Shown in pieces: positions 8,815 through 17,086 of a stretch of 64,000 nt of DNA. The stretch covers positions 992,001 to 1,056,000 of the forward strand of contig OZ245934.1 of the NCBI GenBank assembly GCA_965230005.1. The letters run 5' to 3'. Each line of letters opens with the position of its first letter. Position 1 is the stretch's first letter. This DNA comes from SZUA-309 sp965230005. Its GTDB lineage: Bacteria; Pseudomonadota; Gammaproteobacteria; Pseudomonadales; Azotimanducaceae. The notes under the pieces are model-generated. The model was not told the DNA's origin, did not search any database, and was given only the letters and a program-made list of their open reading frames with translations. Position numbers and translations under genes: made by a program.

Positions 8815-8881
8815 GCCTTCCTGACAAGAAGGCAGAGGAGCTGCCTTCGACCGGTCAGGACAAGAAACCCCGTCAGGCAGC
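8815..8881 (+). promoter_or_regulatory. Attenuator region with competing stem-loops
   Basis: Just after the leader stop codon, TCCTGAC (8819-8825) pairs with GTCAGGA (8854-8860) around an inner perfect stem, GAAGGCAG (8828-8835) with CTGCCTTC (8841-8848). GCTGCCT (8840-8846) can pair instead with AGGCAGC (8875-8881), which lies inside the loop region of the terminator hairpin. GACAAGAA occurs twice (8823-8830 and 8859-8866), so the terminator right arm has two possible partners. These exclusive pairings are what an attenuator needs; which state goes with a stalled ribosome is inferred only. Confidence 0.65.
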
Positions 8882-8918
8882 GCCTCCCAGGGCAGCGCCA
8901 GCGGGGTTTTTTCTTGTC
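8859..8918 (+). terminator. Intrinsic terminator of the aro attenuator
   Basis: GACAAGAAACCCCG (8859-8872) pairs with CGGGG at 8902-8906, a run of six T, and CTTGTC ending at 8918. The G-C base of the stem is followed immediately by the T run, as in a rho-independent terminator. It lies 36 bases before the DAHP synthase start codon, the right place for premature termination. Confidence 0.7.
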
Positions 8919-8953
8919 CAGGATTCAGTCCCGGGCGTAACGGAGACGAGGCA

Positions 8954-10036
8954 ATGACACAGCTTGAAAATCTGAACATCCAATCGCAGGAGGTGTTGAT
9001 CACCCCGGACGATCTGAAGGCGAAGCTACCCGTTCCGCCGGACGTCGAGGCCGAGGTGAGCGCCGCCCGAGCCGCGATCGGCAGAATCCTGAACCGGGAA
9101 GACCCGAGACTTCTGGTGGTCGTGGGTCCCTGTTCGATCCATGACGTCGAGGCGGCGAAAGACTACGCGGAGCGTCTTACGGCGCTGGCCCGGGAACTCG
9201 ACGACAGCCTGCTGATCGTCATGCGCGCCTACTTCGAAAAGCCGCGGACCACCGTCGGCTGGAAAGGTCTGATCAACGATCCACACCTGAACGACACCTT
9301 CGAGATTGCCGAAGGCCTCGCGATTGCCCGGCAGCTGCTGCTGGATATCGCCGCTCTGGGCCTGCCGCTCTCCACGGAAGCCCTCGATCCCATCACGCCT
9401 CAGTACCTGCAGGATCTCATCAGCTGGTCCGCCATCGGCGCTCGCACCACGGAGTCTCAGACCCACCGGGAAATGGCGTCGGGCTTGAGCTCCGCCGTGG
9501 GCTTCAAGAACGGCACGGACGGCGGTCTCGAGGTTGCCCTGAACGCCCTGAAGTCCGTCGCCTCGCCACACAGCTTTCTCGGGATCAGCCCCTCCGGCCA
9601 GGTAGCCGTCCTGCAGACCCGCGGCAACGCCAACGCGCACATCGTGCTCCGGGGTGGCAGCAACGGACCGAACTACGACGAGGTGAGCATCGCGCGCTCG
9701 GAGGCGGAACTCGAGGGAGCCGGGCTGCGACCGAACATCATGGTGGACTGCAGTCACGCCAACTCGAACAAGGACCACAACCGTCAGCCTCTGGTCGCTC
9801 AGGAAATTGCCCGGCAGATTCGTGAAGGTAACCGGTCGATAGTGGGACTGATGATCGAGTCCAACATCGATGCCGGCAATCAGGCCCTCAAGGCAGATCG
9901 GGCGCAGCTGCGCTACGGCGTTTCCGTCACCGACGCCTGCATTGACTGGGCGACGACGGAGACCTTGCTGCGGGATCTGGCAGCGCTCGGTCCGGTGTTG
10001 AAGACGCGCCAGGTGCCGCTCGCGGCGAGCGCCTGA
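8954..10036 (+). CDS. aroG: 3-deoxy-7-phosphoheptulonate (DAHP) synthase, class I
   Basis: The enzyme condenses phosphoenolpyruvate and erythrose 4-phosphate, the first step of the shikimate pathway. At 360 residues it matches the AroF/G/H type I family. Diagnostic blocks are VVGPCSIHDVEAAKDYAERL near residue 57 and the phosphoenolpyruvate-binding stretch AYFEKPRTTVGWKGLINDP. Later come TESQTHREMASGLS and IMVDCSHANSNKDH. Which paralogue (Phe-, Tyr- or Trp-inhibited) it is cannot be told from sequence by eye; aroG is used as the generic name. The upstream leader peptide contains all three aromatic residues, suggesting control by overall aromatic supply. It is convergent with nfuA, only two bases apart. 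Confidence 0.95.
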   Translation: MTQLENLNIQSQEVLITPDDLKAKLPVPPDVEAEVSAARAAIGRILNREDPRLLVVVGPCSIHDVEAAKDYAERLTALARELDDSLLIVMRAYFEKPRTTVGWKGLINDPHLNDTFEIAEGLAIARQLLLDIAALGLPLSTEALDPITPQYLQDLISWSAIGARTTESQTHREMASGLSSAVGFKNGTDGGLEVALNALKSVASPHSFLGISPSGQVAVLQTRGNANAHIVLRGGSNGPNYDEVSIARSEAELEGAGLRPNIMVDCSHANSNKDHNRQPLVAQEIARQIREGNRSIVGLMIESNIDAGNQALKADRAQLRYGVSVTDACIDWATTETLLRDLAALGPVLKTRQVPLAASA

Positions 10037-10038
10037 CC

Positions 10039-10620
10039 TCAGCGGTAGTAGGCGTTTTCCGAGAGGCTGTGGTCCGTGGCGTCGCGGATTGCCGTCAGCT
10101 CCGGCACCTGCTCCAGGAGCGAGCGCTCGACGCTGTTTTTCAGCGTGATGTCCACGGCGGCACAGCCCTGGCAGCCGCCGCCGAACTGGAGCACGGCAAC
10201 ACTCTCTTCGACAATCTCGAGGAGCGTGACCATGCCACCGTGGGCGGCGAGGCCCGGGTTGATCTCGTTATAGAGCACGTAGTTGATGCGGTCTTCCAGA
10301 GGCGCGTCTTCTCCGACCTTCGGTACCCGGGCATTGGGCGCCTTGATGGTGAGCTGGCCACCCATCTGGTCTTCCTGATAGTCGACGACCGCCTCTTCGA
10401 GGTAGGGCACGCTGCGTTCTTCGAACCATGCCGTGAAGCCGTCATAGGCCACCGGCATATCGCCCTCCTGTTCTTCGCCCGGGCGGCAGTAGGCAATGCA
10501 GGTTTCGGCCTGGGGGGTGCCCGGTTGCGCCACGAAGACGCGAATGCCCGTATTGTCGTCCTCCTGCTTCGCCAGCAGTTCGGTCAGGTAGCTCTGGGCG
10601 CTCGGAGATATCTCGATCAT
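10039..10620 (-). CDS. nfuA: Fe-S biogenesis protein NfuA
   Basis: NfuA carries [4Fe-4S] clusters to client enzymes. The 193-residue protein has a degenerate A-type domain in the first half (MIEISPSAQSYLTELLAKQ) and an Nfu domain in the second. The Nfu domain contains AHGGMVTLLEI and the cluster-binding pair C150 and C153 in FGGGCQGCAAVD. Length and cysteine positions agree with the E. coli protein (191 residues). ATG 10620 begins the conserved part; the frame stays open for 67 more codons upstream, but that extension has no family resemblance. The cysteines that a true A-type domain uses for cluster binding are not obvious in the N-terminal half, as is normal for NfuA. Confidence 0.93.
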   Translation of the reverse strand: MIEISPSAQSYLTELLAKQEDDNTGIRVFVAQPGTPQAETCIAYCRPGEEQEGDMPVAYDGFTAWFEERSVPYLEEAVVDYQEDQMGGQLTIKAPNARVPKVGEDAPLEDRINYVLYNEINPGLAAHGGMVTLLEIVEESVAVLQFGGGCQGCAAVDITLKNSVERSLLEQVPELTAIRDATDHSLSENAYYR

Positions 10621-10739
10621 CGGTAAGGCAGTCTTATACCCTAGTAATTCGGTCGGGAATTTACTCGATGCACCCTTCGCGGGCAAGTCATCGTCGAACG
10701 CCCATGAACCGGACTCATGATCAGGCTCCTTTACTTCAA

Positions 10740-10767
10740 TTGCGTTCATGGTCATGGACCCTAGACT
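10740..10767 (+). promoter_or_regulatory. Candidate promoter for metH
   Basis: TTGCGT (10740-10745) and TAGACT (10762-10767) are 16 bases apart, and the metH ATG follows 34 bases later with AGGA six bases before it. No riboswitch-sized leader fits between promoter and gene. Support is from spacing and partial consensus only. Confidence 0.35.
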
Positions 10768-10801
10768 GCACCCCTTGCTGACGCCCCTGGCAGGATGATC
10801 T

Positions 10802-13800
10802 ATGTCCAAACTGGAACGCATTCAGACCGCCCTCGACGAGCGAATCCTCATTCTCGATGGCGCCTACGGCAGCCTCCTCCAATCGTTGCAGTTGAAGGAG
10901 GCTGATTTCCGTGGCGAGCGTTTCGCCGACCACGACCGCCCGGTGCAGGGCAACCACGACATGCTCTGCCTGACCGCGCCGGATGTCGTTGCCGACGCAC
11001 ACCGGCGCTATCTCAGGGCCGGCGCGGACATCATCAAGACCAATTCCTTCACGGCCACCGCCATTGCCCAGGCCGACTATGCCCTCGAGGACTACGTTGT
11101 CGAGATGAACGAGGCCGCCGCGCGCATTGCCCGGGCAGCGGCAGACGAGTTCGAGACGGAAGAGCGGCCCCGCTACGTAGCCGGTGTCATCGGCCCCACC
11201 AACCGCACGGCCAGCCTGTCGCCGGACGTGAACGATCCGGGATTTCGGAACATTACCTTCCAGGCCCTCGCCGAGGATTACGGCAAGGCTGCCAAGGCCC
11301 TCCTCGACGGTGGCGCCGACCTGCTCCTGCTGGAAACGATTTTCGATACGCTCAATGCGAAGGCCGCGATCTACGCGGTCCTCGACCTCGAAAACAACCT
11401 CGGCAGACGCATCCCGCTGATGATCTCCGGGACCATTACCGACGCGAGCGGCCGGACGCTTTCCGGCCAGACCTGCGGCGCCTTCTGGCAGTCCATTGCC
11501 CATGCCCGACCACTTTCCGTAGGCCTCAACTGCGCTCTGGGCGCCGAGCAGCTCAGACCGTACGTGGACGAACTCTCACGCATCGCCGACGTGCGCGTCA
11601 GCGCCCATCCGAACGCCGGTCTGCCGAACGAGTTCGGCGGCTACGACGAGACGCCCGAAGACATGGCCAGGAGCCTCGGCGAATGGGCCGAGAGCGGTCT
11701 CGTGAACATCGTTGGCGGCTGCTGTGGGACGACGCCAGAGCACATCGCCGCTATCGGCGAGCGGGTAAGTGCAGTGCGTCCACGAACGGTCCCGGCCCTC
11801 AAGCCGGCCTTGCGTCTCGCCGGCCTCGAACCCTTCGAAGCCGGTGACGATGCACTCTTCATCAACGTCGGCGAACGGACCAACGTCACCGGTTCCGCCC
11901 GCTTCGCGCGGCTGATCCTGGAAGGCGACTACGACACGGCGCTCAAGGTGGCGCGCCAGCAGGTAGCCAACGGCGCACAGATCATCGACATCAACATGGA
12001 CGAGGGCATGCTCGATTCCGAAGGCGCCATGGTGACCTTTCTGAATCTGCTGGCGGCCGAACCCGACATCGCGCGGGTGCCCATCATGCTCGACTCCAGC
12101 AAGTGGGAGATCCTCGAAGCCGGCCTGCGCTGCACGCAGGGTAAATCCGTCGTCAACTCGATCAGTCTCAAGGAAGGCGAGGCAGCCTTTCTCGAGAGTG
12201 CCGCCCTCGCCCGCCGCTACGGCGCCGCCGTGGTCGTCATGGCGTTCGACGAGGACGGCCAGGCGGACACCTTCGAGCGGAAGACGGCCATCTGCGAACG
12301 CTCCTACCAGCTGCTGGTGGAAAAGCTCGACTTCCCGCCAGCAGACATCATTTTCGATCCGAACATTTTTGCCATCGGCACCGGCATCGATGAGCACCGC
12401 AACTACGCGGTGGATTTCATTGAGGCCTGCCGCTGGATCCATGACAACCTGCCCCACGCATCCACCTCCGGTGGCGTCTCCAACGTGTCGTTCTCCTTCC
12501 GGGGTAACAACGGCATCCGGGAAGCGATCCACACGGTCTTTCTCTACCACGCGATCCGGGCGGGGCTCTCCATGGGCATCGTCAATGCGGGCCAGCTCGG
12601 TATCTTCGAAGACCTGCCGGAGGACATCCGCGACCGGGTCGAAGATCTGGTGCTGAATCGGCGCGAAGACGCAACGGAACGACTCCTCTCCGTTGCGGAA
12701 TCCTATGCCGGTCAGGGCAGCAAGGCCCTTGCAGAGGATCTCAGCTGGCGCGAGAACGACGTGCAGTCGCGGCTGAGTCATGCCCTCGTGCACGGCATCA
12801 CCGACTACATCATCGAAGACACGGAAGCCGCCCGCCTTGAGGCTAAAAGACCGATCGAAGTGATCGAAGGGCCACTCATGGACGGCATGAACGTCGTCGG
12901 CGACCTGTTCGGTGCCGGCAAGATGTTCCTGCCACAGGTGGTGAAGAGCGCGCGAGTCATGAAGCAGGCCGTTGCCCATCTGGTGCCCTTCATCGAAGCG
13001 GAAAAAGGCGAAGGAGCCCAGAGCAAGGGCAAGATCGTCATGGCTACCGTTAAGGGTGACGTACACGACATCGGTAAAAACATCGTTGGCGTCGTGCTCC
13101 AGTGCAACAACTACGACGTCGTCGATCTCGGGGTCATGGTACCCATGGAGAAGATCCTCGAGACGGCGGAACAGGAAAACGCTGATCTCATCGGCCTGTC
13201 CGGACTCATCACGCCCTCGCTCGACGAGATGGTCGTCGTCGCCAGCGAAATGCAGCGTCGCGGTCTCGAAACACCGCTCCTCATTGGCGGCGCCACCACG
13301 TCCAAAGCCCACACGGCCGTGAAGATCGAGCCTGCCTACGAGAACGGTGCCACGATTTACGTGCCCGATGCCTCGCGCAGTGTTCGAGTCGCCACGAGCC
13401 TCATCTCAAACGAACTGAAGAACGATTTCGTGCAGGAAACACGCACGGAGTACGAAGAAATCCGCAAGCGGACGAGCGCCCGGGCCGACAAGCGCGTGCT
13501 GCTGCCGCTCGCAGAAGCCCGGGCTCGAGCGCAGGACATCGACTGGTCAGGCTATGTACCGCCACAACCGGCAGCGCCCGGCATCACCGAGATCCACGAC
13601 CTGCCACTCGAGACGCTGGTGCCCTACATCGATTGGACACCGTTCTTCATGACCTGGGAGCTGGCCGGCAAGTACCCGAAAATTCTAAACGACGAGGTTG
13701 TCGGGGAAAGCGCCCGCAGTCTGTTTGCCGATGCGAAGGCCATGCTCGACGATCTCATCAGCGACGGTCGCATGAAGGCCCACGGCGTGGTTGGCCTCTG

Positions 13801-14461
13801 GCCGGCGAATCGTGTGCCTGGTAAAGAGGACGTGACGCTATGGCGCGATGAAGCCAGGGAAGAAGAACTGGCCCGCCTGCATTTCCTGCGCCAGCAGGCG
13901 GACAAGCCCGATGGCAAACCGAACTTCAGTCTCGCGGACTTCGTCGCGCCGGCGCCACACGCGGATTATCTCGGCGGCTTCGCCGTTACCGCCGGGGCGG
14001 GCATTGACGACGTACTCGCGGACCACGAGAACGACGACTACGCGAGCATCATGATAAAGGCGCTGGCAGACCGGCTAGCGGAAGCTTTTGCCGAATATCT
14101 GCACCGGGAGGTGCGCACGAAGCTCTGGGGCTTTGCCGCCGGAGAAAACCTCGATAACGAAGCCCTGATCAGTGAGCAGTATCGAGGTATACGACCCGCG
14201 CCCGGCTATCCGGCCTGCCCGGAACACAGCGAGAAAACAACGCTCTTCGAGCTCCTGTCGGCGACCGATCGGACGGGTATCTCCCTGACCGAACACTTCG
14301 CCATGCTGCCAGCGGCAAGCGTGTCCGGGTGGTATTTCTCTCATCCGGAGAGCCGCTATTTCGGCATCGGCAAGCTCGGTGCGGACCAGCTCGCGGATTA
14401 CGCCGAACGGAAAGGCATCGACGAAGCGACTGCGGAAAAGCTGCTGCGTCCGAACCTCTAG
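10802..14461 (+). CDS. metH: Cobalamin-dependent methionine synthase
   Basis: MetH transfers a methyl group from methyltetrahydrofolate to homocysteine through bound cobalamin. The 1219 residues contain all four modules. The first is a homocysteine domain (about 1-330) with zinc ligands in GLNCALG and GGCCGTTPEHI. Next is a pterin domain (about 350-620, FINVGERTNVTGSARF). The B12 cap and Rossmann module (about 640-890) has the base-off histidine in DVHDIGKNIVGVVLQCNN. The C-terminal reactivation domain binds S-adenosylmethionine, with GIRPAPGYPACPEHSEK. Length is close to the 1227 residues of E. coli MetH, and nothing is missing. It stands as a single gene, divergent from nfuA. The organism must therefore make or import cobalamin. 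Confidence 0.97.
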   Translation: MSKLERIQTALDERILILDGAYGSLLQSLQLKEADFRGERFADHDRPVQGNHDMLCLTAPDVVADAHRRYLRAGADIIKTNSFTATAIAQADYALEDYVVEMNEAAARIARAAADEFETEERPRYVAGVIGPTNRTASLSPDVNDPGFRNITFQALAEDYGKAAKALLDGGADLLLLETIFDTLNAKAAIYAVLDLENNLGRRIPLMISGTITDASGRTLSGQTCGAFWQSIAHARPLSVGLNCALGAEQLRPYVDELSRIADVRVSAHPNAGLPNEFGGYDETPEDMARSLGEWAESGLVNIVGGCCGTTPEHIAAIGERVSAVRPRTVPALKPALRLAGLEPFEAGDDALFINVGERTNVTGSARFARLILEGDYDTALKVARQQVANGAQIIDINMDEGMLDSEGAMVTFLNLLAAEPDIARVPIMLDSSKWEILEAGLRCTQGKSVVNSISLKEGEAAFLESAALARRYGAAVVVMAFDEDGQADTFERKTAICERSYQLLVEKLDFPPADIIFDPNIFAIGTGIDEHRNYAVDFIEACRWIHDNLPHASTSGGVSNVSFSFRGNNGIREAIHTVFLYHAIRAGLSMGIVNAGQLGIFEDLPEDIRDRVEDLVLNRREDATERLLSVAESYAGQGSKALAEDLSWRENDVQSRLSHALVHGITDYIIEDTEAARLEAKRPIEVIEGPLMDGMNVVGDLFGAGKMFLPQVVKSARVMKQAVAHLVPFIEAEKGEGAQSKGKIVMATVKGDVHDIGKNIVGVVLQCNNYDVVDLGVMVPMEKILETAEQENADLIGLSGLITPSLDEMVVVASEMQRRGLETPLLIGGATTSKAHTAVKIEPAYENGATIYVPDASRSVRVATSLISNELKNDFVQETRTEYEEIRKRTSARADKRVLLPLAEARARAQDIDWSGYVPPQPAAPGITEIHDLPLETLVPYIDWTPFFMTWELAGKYPKILNDEVVGESARSLFADAKAMLDDLISDGRMKAHGVVGLWPANRVPGKEDVTLWRDEAREEELARLHFLRQQADKPDGKPNFSLADFVAPAPHADYLGGFAVTAGAGIDDVLADHENDDYASIMIKALADRLAEAFAEYLHREVRTKLWGFAAGENLDNEALISEQYRGIRPAPGYPACPEHSEKTTLFELLSATDRTGISLTEHFAMLPAASVSGWYFSHPESRYFGIGKLGADQLADYAERKGIDEATAEKLLRPNL

Positions 14462-14528
14462 GGGCGACCAGGCTGCGGCCGACGGCCCGAAAGGCGAACC
14501 CGCTGGGTAAGGCGGACGCCCTGCCGCG

Positions 14529-14696
14529 CTAAAAAGTCCAGCCGCTGATGAAGTGCACGGCAAACAGCGTTAATGCGGTGAATATCACCAGAATGGCCTT
14601 TACGTCGACCGTTCTATCGTCCGGCCGTTCACGGTCGATGCGTGACAGGCTGACGTCGACCGTTTCGCCGCTGCTTTCGGTGGCAGAGTCGCTCAT
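14529..14696 (-). CDS. Small membrane protein, 55 residues
   Basis: The frame encodes a polar N-terminus, MSDSATESSGETVDVSLSRI, and a charged linker (DRERPDDRTVDVK). One transmembrane helix follows, AILVIFTALTLFAVHFISGW (about residues 34-53), then the terminus TF. GGGA lies a few bases upstream of the ATG, and a TTGTGC-17-TAGACT promoter lies 35 bases upstream, which argues that it is a real gene. It is convergent with metH and divergent from cysI. I do not recognise the family. Topology would put the tail in the cytoplasm if the acidic/basic linker follows the positive-inside rule weakly; this is not certain. Confidence 0.6.
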   Translation of the reverse strand: MSDSATESSGETVDVSLSRIDRERPDDRTVDVKAILVIFTALTLFAVHFISGWTF

Positions 14697-14731
14697 GAGT
14701 GTCCCGGTTCCGAGGTTTGAAATCGGCGCGC

Positions 14732-14760
14732 AGTCTACCTAAGCACCTGATTCAGCACAA
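14732..14760 (-). promoter_or_regulatory. Candidate promoter for the 55-residue membrane protein
   Basis: Read on the minus strand, TTGTGC (14760-14755) is followed after 17 bases by TAGACT (14737-14732). It points at the small gene starting at 14696. A facing TTGACG (14764-14769) on the plus strand may belong to the divergent cysI promoter, but its -10 is poor. Confidence 0.4.
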
Positions 14761-14967
14761 GAATTGACGGTTATCAGCGAGACCGACATTAAAGACAGGG
14801 GCTGGCGCCCCGGACTGCCGGGTCTCGGCCTGCCACTGGCGCTCCGCGCCCGCTCGACGGCTTTCTCAGGCTTCTATCAATAGACCAAAGGGTTACTTAG
14901 CCAGCGTCTCCGCCAGTGTTAACTTCCCGCCTCCGTCCATCTGGACACGCTGACTCAGACTATTCCC

Positions 14968-16623
14968 GTGTATCGCTACGACACCTTCGATCAGCAGTTC
15001 GTCAACGAACGGGTCGCCCACTACCGGGCCCAGACGAACCGCTACCTGGCCGGGGAACTCGCCGAAGAGGAATTCCTCCAGCTGCGCCTGCGCAATGGTC
15101 TTTATGTTCAGCGCCTGGCACCCATGCTCCGGGTTGCCGTGCCCTACGGCACGCTGAACTCGACGCAGCTTAGAAAGCTCGCCCACATCGCCCGCCACTT
15201 CGATCGAGGCTACGGCCACCTCTCCACCCGGCAGAACATGCAGTTCAACTGGCCGCTGCTCGAAGAAGTACCAGACATTCTCGAGGCGCTGGCGGAAGTG
15301 GAAATGCACGCCATCCAGACCAGCGGCAACTGCATCCGCAACGTCACGACCGACGAGTTCGCCGGTGTTGCCGCCGATGAGTGGCTCGACCCCAGGCCTT
15401 ATGCAGAGCTCATTCGCCAGTGGTCCACGTCCCATCCGGAATTCGACTGGCTACCGCGAAAGTTCAAGATCGCCATCACCGGGGCACGACAGGATCGCGC
15501 CGCCACGGCCGTCCATGACATCGGCCTGAAGGTCTACAAGGAAGGTGAAGAACCGCGGTTCGACGTGATGGTCGGGGGCGGACTCGGTCGCACACCCGTG
15601 ATCGGCGAGGTGATTCGTGAAGGCCTGCCGCTGAAGCACCTGCTTACCTATCTCGAAGCCATCATGCGGGTCTACAACCGCTACGGTCGCCGGGACAATA
15701 AGTACAAAGCCCGCATCAAGATCCTCGTCCGTGCCATGACCGCCGACGGCTTCCGAGAAAAAGTCGATGCCGAATGGGCCCACCTCGAGGATGGACCCAG
15801 CACGCTGACGGGCGAAGAGATCGCCCGCATGGAAGCGCACTTCGTTCCCGCCACTTATCCGGACGTGCCGGCCGGTGAGCTGGAAGCCGAGCGCCTCGCC
15901 AATCCGGCCTTCAGCCGCTGGGTGGAGCGAAACGTCCATCCGCACCGCCAGGCTGGCTGGGCCTCGGTGATTCTGTCGACCAAGATTACCGGCGTGCCTC
16001 CCGGCGACGTCTCCGACCGGCAGATGGACGCCGTCGCCGACTGGGCTGACCAGTACGGCTTCGGTGAAATCCGCATCAGCCACGAGCAGAATTTTGTGCT
16101 CCCCGACGTGCCGGTGGCCTCGCTCTTCGAGCTGTGGGAGAAAGCCGTTGCCACGCAGCTGGCCGCACCGAACGCCGGCCTCATCTCGGACATCATCTGC
16201 TGCCCCGGCGGCGATTACTGCTCGCTGGCGAACGCCAAGTCCATTCCCGTAGCCGAAGCCATTCAGACGGAACTCGAAGACCTCGACTATCAGCACGATC
16301 TCGGGCCCATCGATCTGAACATCTCAGGCTGCATGAACGCCTGCGGCCACCATCACGTCGGCCACATCGGCATTCTCGGCGTCGACAAGAAGGGCAGCGA
16401 GTTCTATCAGATCTCCCTTGGCGGTCACTCCGGCCACGGTGAGGCCGAGGCAAGCCTCGGTCAGATCGTCGGGCCCTCCGTGGCCCGGGACGAGGTGGTT
16501 CCGGTGATCGAAAAGATACTCTCCACCTACGTGCAGCTGCGTCAGGAAGACGAAACCTTCCTGGCCTGCTTTCAACGAACGGGCATCGAGCCCTTCAAGG
16601 AGTCCCTCTATGGCACTGCTTAA
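14968..16623 (+). CDS. cysI: Sulfite reductase hemoprotein (CysI-type, siroheme/4Fe-4S)
   Basis: The 551-residue enzyme belongs to the nitrite/sulfite reductase family. The first half holds the ferredoxin-like and siroheme-binding region (YGHLSTRQNMQFNW, IQTSGNCIRNVTTDE). The C-terminal half has the four cluster cysteines in ICCPGGDYCSLA and SGCMNACGHHHVGHIG. The gene is followed by a DUF934 gene with a 14-base overlap, the arrangement of the Pseudomonas assimilatory cysI, so sulfite to sulfide is the likely reaction. No flavoprotein CysJ is nearby, so another electron donor is implied. Start is GTG 14968. The 270-base upstream region contains two small adjacent G-C hairpins at about 14798-14821 but no recognised regulator site. 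Confidence 0.9.
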   Translation: MYRYDTFDQQFVNERVAHYRAQTNRYLAGELAEEEFLQLRLRNGLYVQRLAPMLRVAVPYGTLNSTQLRKLAHIARHFDRGYGHLSTRQNMQFNWPLLEEVPDILEALAEVEMHAIQTSGNCIRNVTTDEFAGVAADEWLDPRPYAELIRQWSTSHPEFDWLPRKFKIAITGARQDRAATAVHDIGLKVYKEGEEPRFDVMVGGGLGRTPVIGEVIREGLPLKHLLTYLEAIMRVYNRYGRRDNKYKARIKILVRAMTADGFREKVDAEWAHLEDGPSTLTGEEIARMEAHFVPATYPDVPAGELEAERLANPAFSRWVERNVHPHRQAGWASVILSTKITGVPPGDVSDRQMDAVADWADQYGFGEIRISHEQNFVLPDVPVASLFELWEKAVATQLAAPNAGLISDIICCPGGDYCSLANAKSIPVAEAIQTELEDLDYQHDLGPIDLNISGCMNACGHHHVGHIGILGVDKKGSEFYQISLGGHSGHGEAEASLGQIVGPSVARDEVVPVIEKILSTYVQLRQEDETFLACFQRTGIEPFKESLYGTA

Positions 16624-17086
16624 TCGCGATGGCGAAGTCATCGAAGCGACCAGCATCACAAACGGCGCAACGGCCGCAGGCGGCCTCGCCTTCGAACCCG
16701 TTGACAGCTGGGAGGAGGATTCCGGCCGTGGCCTGCTCCTCGAACCTACGGACGAACCGGAAGCGCGTTTCAAGGACGCACCTGTCATCGCCATCAATTT
16801 CCCGGCCTTCAACGACGGGCGCGGCCTCTCTCTGGCCGTGCTGCTGCGTACCCGCTACGGCTTCGATGGCGAGCTCCGCGCCGTCGGCGATGTGCATCCG
16901 GACATCATCCACTACATGAAGCGCTGCGGATTCGACACCTTCCAGATGCCTGAGGGTAGAGCCCTGCCGCCGGCGGCGAACGATGCCGGAATGCCAGGCA
17001 ACACCCTTGCGCCTTACTCCGATTACTACCAAGCTTCGGTGCTGGATCCGGAACCGGCATACCGAAGGATAAGGAGAGGTGCATAG
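16610..17086 (+). CDS. DUF934 protein, partner of CysI
   Basis: This 158-residue protein shows the conserved family core INFPAFNDGRGLSLAVLLR, then YGFDGELRAVGDVHPDII and MKRCGFDTFQM. COG3749/DUF934 proteins nearly always follow a cysI-type gene, and a role in electron supply or assembly of sulfite reductase has been suggested from that linkage. No cofactor motif is visible here. The ATG at 16610 lies inside the cysI coding end, so translation is coupled. The stop overlaps the start of the antiporter gene by 8 bases. Confidence 0.85.
   Translation: MALLNRDGEVIEATSITNGATAAGGLAFEPVDSWEEDSGRGLLLEPTDEPEARFKDAPVIAINFPAFNDGRGLSLAVLLRTRYGFDGELRAVGDVHPDIIHYMKRCGFDTFQMPEGRALPPAANDAGMPGNTLAPYSDYYQASVLDPEPAYRRIRRGA

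Noticed and set aside
10630..10665. IscR-type site before nfuA
   Set aside because: CCC...GGG arms around an A/T centre resemble a type 2 site only loosely, and the conserved inner bases do not line up.
10622..10801. Cobalamin, SAM or SAH riboswitch before metH
   Set aside because: The gap is only 180 bases, shared with the nfuA upstream side, and a plausible promoter lies 35 bases before the ATG. No such core sequence is visible.
11576..13312. A 578-codon open frame antisense to metH, and other long antisense frames
   Set aside because: GC-rich genes leave the opposite strand open by codon bias. The sense product is a complete MetH with all motifs, and the antisense translation is His/Asp/Val-rich with no known domain.
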